From positions 124,001 to 188,000 of the IMG/VR virus record IMGVR_UViG_3300027759_000046: 64,000 nt of DNA. The stretch is one strand, 5' to 3'. The notes under the pieces are model-generated. The model was not told where the DNA came from. It did not search any database and worked only from the letters and a program-made list of their open reading frames with translations. The stretch's first letter is position 1. Each line of letters begins with the position of its first letter. Position numbers and translations under genes: made by a program. Below, piece after piece: positions 62,320-64,000 of the stretch. This DNA comes from a virus.

Positions 62320-62371
62320 ACAAATATAACCAAAATACTTGATATTAAAAAATCCTGGTCAACTTATTTTC
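62320..62371 (-). promoter_or_regulatory. Right-arm promoter module
   Basis: GAAAATAAGTTGACCAGGATTTTTTAATATCAAG..., core GTTATATTTG at 62321-62330, here ending in G as in the Bacteroidetes -7 consensus; 28 bases before the ATG at 62293. Confidence 0.58.
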
Positions 62372-62899
62372 CTAGCTGAATACAAGTATTCCTTCATCCG
62401 CTGCGAGTTTAAACGCCTTAAGGAAATCTTCATACACTTCCAAGAACCAGCCATTATCCTCGTTTAGCGGATCGCCCACATATCCTTCCGCCTTGTGCCG
62501 GTACCGTACAAAATCCTGATATAGACTCTTCGCAACGGGACCGCCGATTGCACCATCACAATCCGAATGGTTGATAAGACCCACAAAGGGTTTATCCTTC
62601 CACTCGTCGGGATTGGTCCATACCCGTTCAGGACTTACCTCCAACATGGTCAGACACAGAACTTTGCGCCAGGCATTATATCCTGAATAGGAGCCAGCAC
62701 GGAAGTCATAGCTCTCGCTGCGGTCAGTTGCATAGTAGGTTCCCGGACTCAGACCCTTGTAGGAGTTGGCATCGAACGTTTCTATTCGGTATACTTCTTC
62801 GCCGCGCTCGGCAAGGCCAAGTTCTTCAAGACGTTTTTGACCTGCCGAGAACTCGGTCTCTTCTTGAATCTTTGAGTAGGCATAGATATCTAATCCCAT
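62372..62899 (-). CDS. Hypothetical protein of MGLDIYAY type
   Basis: 175 residues. The start MGLDIYAYSKIQE and the body GLINHSDCDGAIGGPVAKSL are typical of a family of phage and bacterial proteins of unknown function. Acidic, soluble. Confidence 0.65.
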   Translation of the reverse strand: MGLDIYAYSKIQEETEFSAGQKRLEELGLAERGEEVYRIETFDANSYKGLSPGTYYATDRSESYDFRAGSYSGYNAWRKVLCLTMLEVSPERVWTNPDEWKDKPFVGLINHSDCDGAIGGPVAKSLYQDFVRYRHKAEGYVGDPLNEDNGWFLEVYEDFLKAFKLAADEGILVFS

Positions 62900-62934
62900 A
62901 TAATAATCTTTTATCTGTTATATCTTATATTACC

Positions 62935-62972
62935 AAAAGGAGAAAGGGTCTACTCTCGCGGACCCTTTCTTT
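62935..62972 (-). terminator. Rho-independent terminator
   Basis: Minus strand GAAAGGGTC-CGCGAGAGTA-GACCCTTTC followed by TCCTTTTGG; ends the HTH gene. Confidence 0.78.
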
Positions 62973-63002
62973 TGTTTAGATGGTTAGCTTAATTGTTTTG
63001 GA

Positions 63003-63242
63003 TTATCCAATCAGGCTTAGATTCGTCTTACGACCACGTGTCATGTCGAAAGCCTTGTTTACAATACGCTCGTTGCGATACAATCCGTTAAGGACTTCGC
63101 TTACGAAGTTAGGGGAGAAGCCTGTTCTGCTTGCAACTTCTGTTACATCGCCCATACGTTTGCGAGAATTGATTACTGCGATCTTAGCTGTGATCGGTAA
63201 TTTGCGGTACTTCATACCGACTTTACTTTGATTCTTTGTCAT
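63003..63242 (-). CDS. Small DNA-binding protein (helix-turn-helix)
   Basis: 79 residues. VTEVASRTGFSPNFVSEVLN near 33-52 fits a helix-turn-helix, in a basic protein (RKRMG, RGRKTN). Probably a transcription regulator of the early region. A second ATG nine codons in is possible. Confidence 0.68.
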   Translation of the reverse strand: MTKNQSKVGMKYRKLPITAKIAVINSRKRMGDVTEVASRTGFSPNFVSEVLNGLYRNERIVNKAFDMTRGRKTNLSLIG

Positions 63243-63313
63243 GTTACTTAAGTTAAGTTTGATTTGTTATAAGGATAACTTACCCATTACTCTAAGCTAT
63301 TGGCCTGTTATCT

Positions 63314-63547
63314 CTAATCTTTTTTCTCGGTCTTTGCAGAGTAGGGTTTAAGCAGCAGGCTCGAGAGCATGGTTAGACCCCATGCTTGTAGCACTGAGAT
63401 TACAGGTAGTCCGAATATTTCTGGACAGAGCCAGTTCCAGAGCCATTTGACCGGGAAGGCCATTACAATTGAAAGAACTCCTGCTACTAGGATTGCTGCG
63501 AGAGCAACACCTATCTTGGTTGCTATATCTAAATTGGGTTTTGTCAT
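63314..63547 (-). CDS. Two-span membrane protein
   Basis: 77 residues with segments IGVALAAILVAGVLSIVMAF and GLPVISVLQAWGLTMLSSLL; basic C-terminus. Unrecognised. Confidence 0.58.
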   Translation of the reverse strand: MTKPNLDIATKIGVALAAILVAGVLSIVMAFPVKWLWNWLCPEIFGLPVISVLQAWGLTMLSSLLLKPYSAKTEKKD

Positions 63548-63595
63548 GTTGTTTAAGTGTTTGTTTTGTATGTAATATAATATACTCTATTTCTT

Positions 63596-63871
63596 CTATA
63601 GGCTCCAATCCAATAGGAGTTCTTTCTGTCTCTTTAGACTCTCTGCCCATTCAAACTCTTCTCGAGCCACCGCTTCTTCTATGGCAGGATCCAACACAGA
63701 ATAGAAGTTCTGCATAAGGTACTCCTTGTATTCCGCGTTCCATTCTTCCTGTCCAGCCTGTCTAACAAGATGTTGTTTAAATTCCCAGATTACCCGGTCT
63801 ATCTTCTGCCAATCTCTACCTGCCCGCTCGAGAGCAGAGAGAACCTTGCCTAACATTAAGTCTGCTTGCAT
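63596..63871 (-). CDS. Hypothetical protein, UvrB/C-motif-like tail
   Basis: 91 residues, helical and charged. The C-terminus EEAVAREEFEWAESLKRQKE resembles the UvrB/UvrC coiled motif (A-x-x-E-x-F-E-x-A-x-x-x-R), which mediates protein contacts. This is a short-motif likeness only. Confidence 0.58.
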   Translation of the reverse strand: MQADLMLGKVLSALERAGRDWQKIDRVIWEFKQHLVRQAGQEEWNAEYKEYLMQNFYSVLDPAIEEAVAREEFEWAESLKRQKELLLDWSL

Positions 63872-64000
63872 CTTTCTAATTTATGGATTACAGAATACTA
63901 TACTCTACCGGACAGATAGGTTTCAAAACACAGGTCAGTATAGAGACATCTAAAACAACTCTCCGCTCTCGAGTCAGGCTAGCCAGGTCTATCGGCGGCA
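63872..64000. other. Intergenic end of window
   Basis: No open frame of note and no hairpin; a GTATAGTATTC string (minus) about 20-30 bases before the ATG at 63871 may be a -10 box. Confidence 0.3.

Overview
The window reads as part of the genome of a large tailed phage (T4-superfamily-like myovirus) that probably infects a member of the Bacteroidetes. The case for a phage: tail and fibre proteins, a GH19 endolysin cassette, a two-subunit type II topoisomerase like T4 gp39/gp52, about twenty tRNA genes, T4-style late promoters (TATAAATA or GATAAATAAC) before structural genes, and at least a dozen proteins that share a short amphipathic N-terminus (MKxLKxFExW...E) like the capsid targeting sequence of T4 internal proteins. 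The case for the host is weaker: almost no Shine-Dalgarno sequences, A/T-rich leaders, right-arm promoters close to the Bacteroidetes -7 box (TAnnTTTG), and short 'SC' lipoboxes. No capsid, portal, terminase or polymerase gene lies in the window.

Layout. 0-9.7 kb (minus): glycosyltransferase, two phosphoesterase/HAD-type enzymes, a cyclic-phosphate-processing receiver-like protein, two RNA ligases of different families, a polynucleotide-kinase-like P-loop protein and a ClpP-like protease. This looks like an RNA (tRNA) repair cluster. 9.7-11.3 kb: adhesin-like tail protein and a broken relative. 11.3-13.7 kb: a dense tRNA array whose spacers are rich in inverted repeats. 14-22.9 kb: capsid-targeted proteins, a sugar-modification cassette (GT, two duplicated acetyltransferases, SDR, DegT-like), phosphoesterase, thioredoxin, FkbM methyltransferase, lipoprotein. 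23-24.5 kb: the lysis cassette, on the plus strand, behind divergent late promoters. 24.5-29.6 kb: PRPP synthetase, thioesterase, topoisomerase. 29.6-34.7 kb: four large capsid-targeted proteins including a nucleotidyltransferase. 34.7-36.7 kb: second glycosylation cluster. 37-49.5 kb: DUF2589 proteins, LamG/Thr-rich fibre proteins, tail collar protein, small membrane proteins and more capsid-targeted proteins (lysozyme).

49.5-51.4 kb is a GC-rich switch region. It has four copies of ACTAGGGAGT at exactly 57-bp spacing, a plus-strand IS607-type serine-recombinase homologue that lacks the catalytic serine, a capsid-targeted metallopeptidase and a tiny basic protein. From there to the right end the genes are small and on the minus strand: DUF932-like protein, RecA/RadA-like ATPase, a compact sigma factor, DUF6011 protein and many short soluble or single-membrane-span proteins. 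They lie behind repeated copies of a roughly 65-bp promoter module and rho-independent terminators, which suggests an early region. The same 10-bp ACTAGGGAGT motif recurs through this arm, always in one orientation. This motif, with the recombinase-derived protein beside its periodic cluster, is the best candidate here for an undescribed system.
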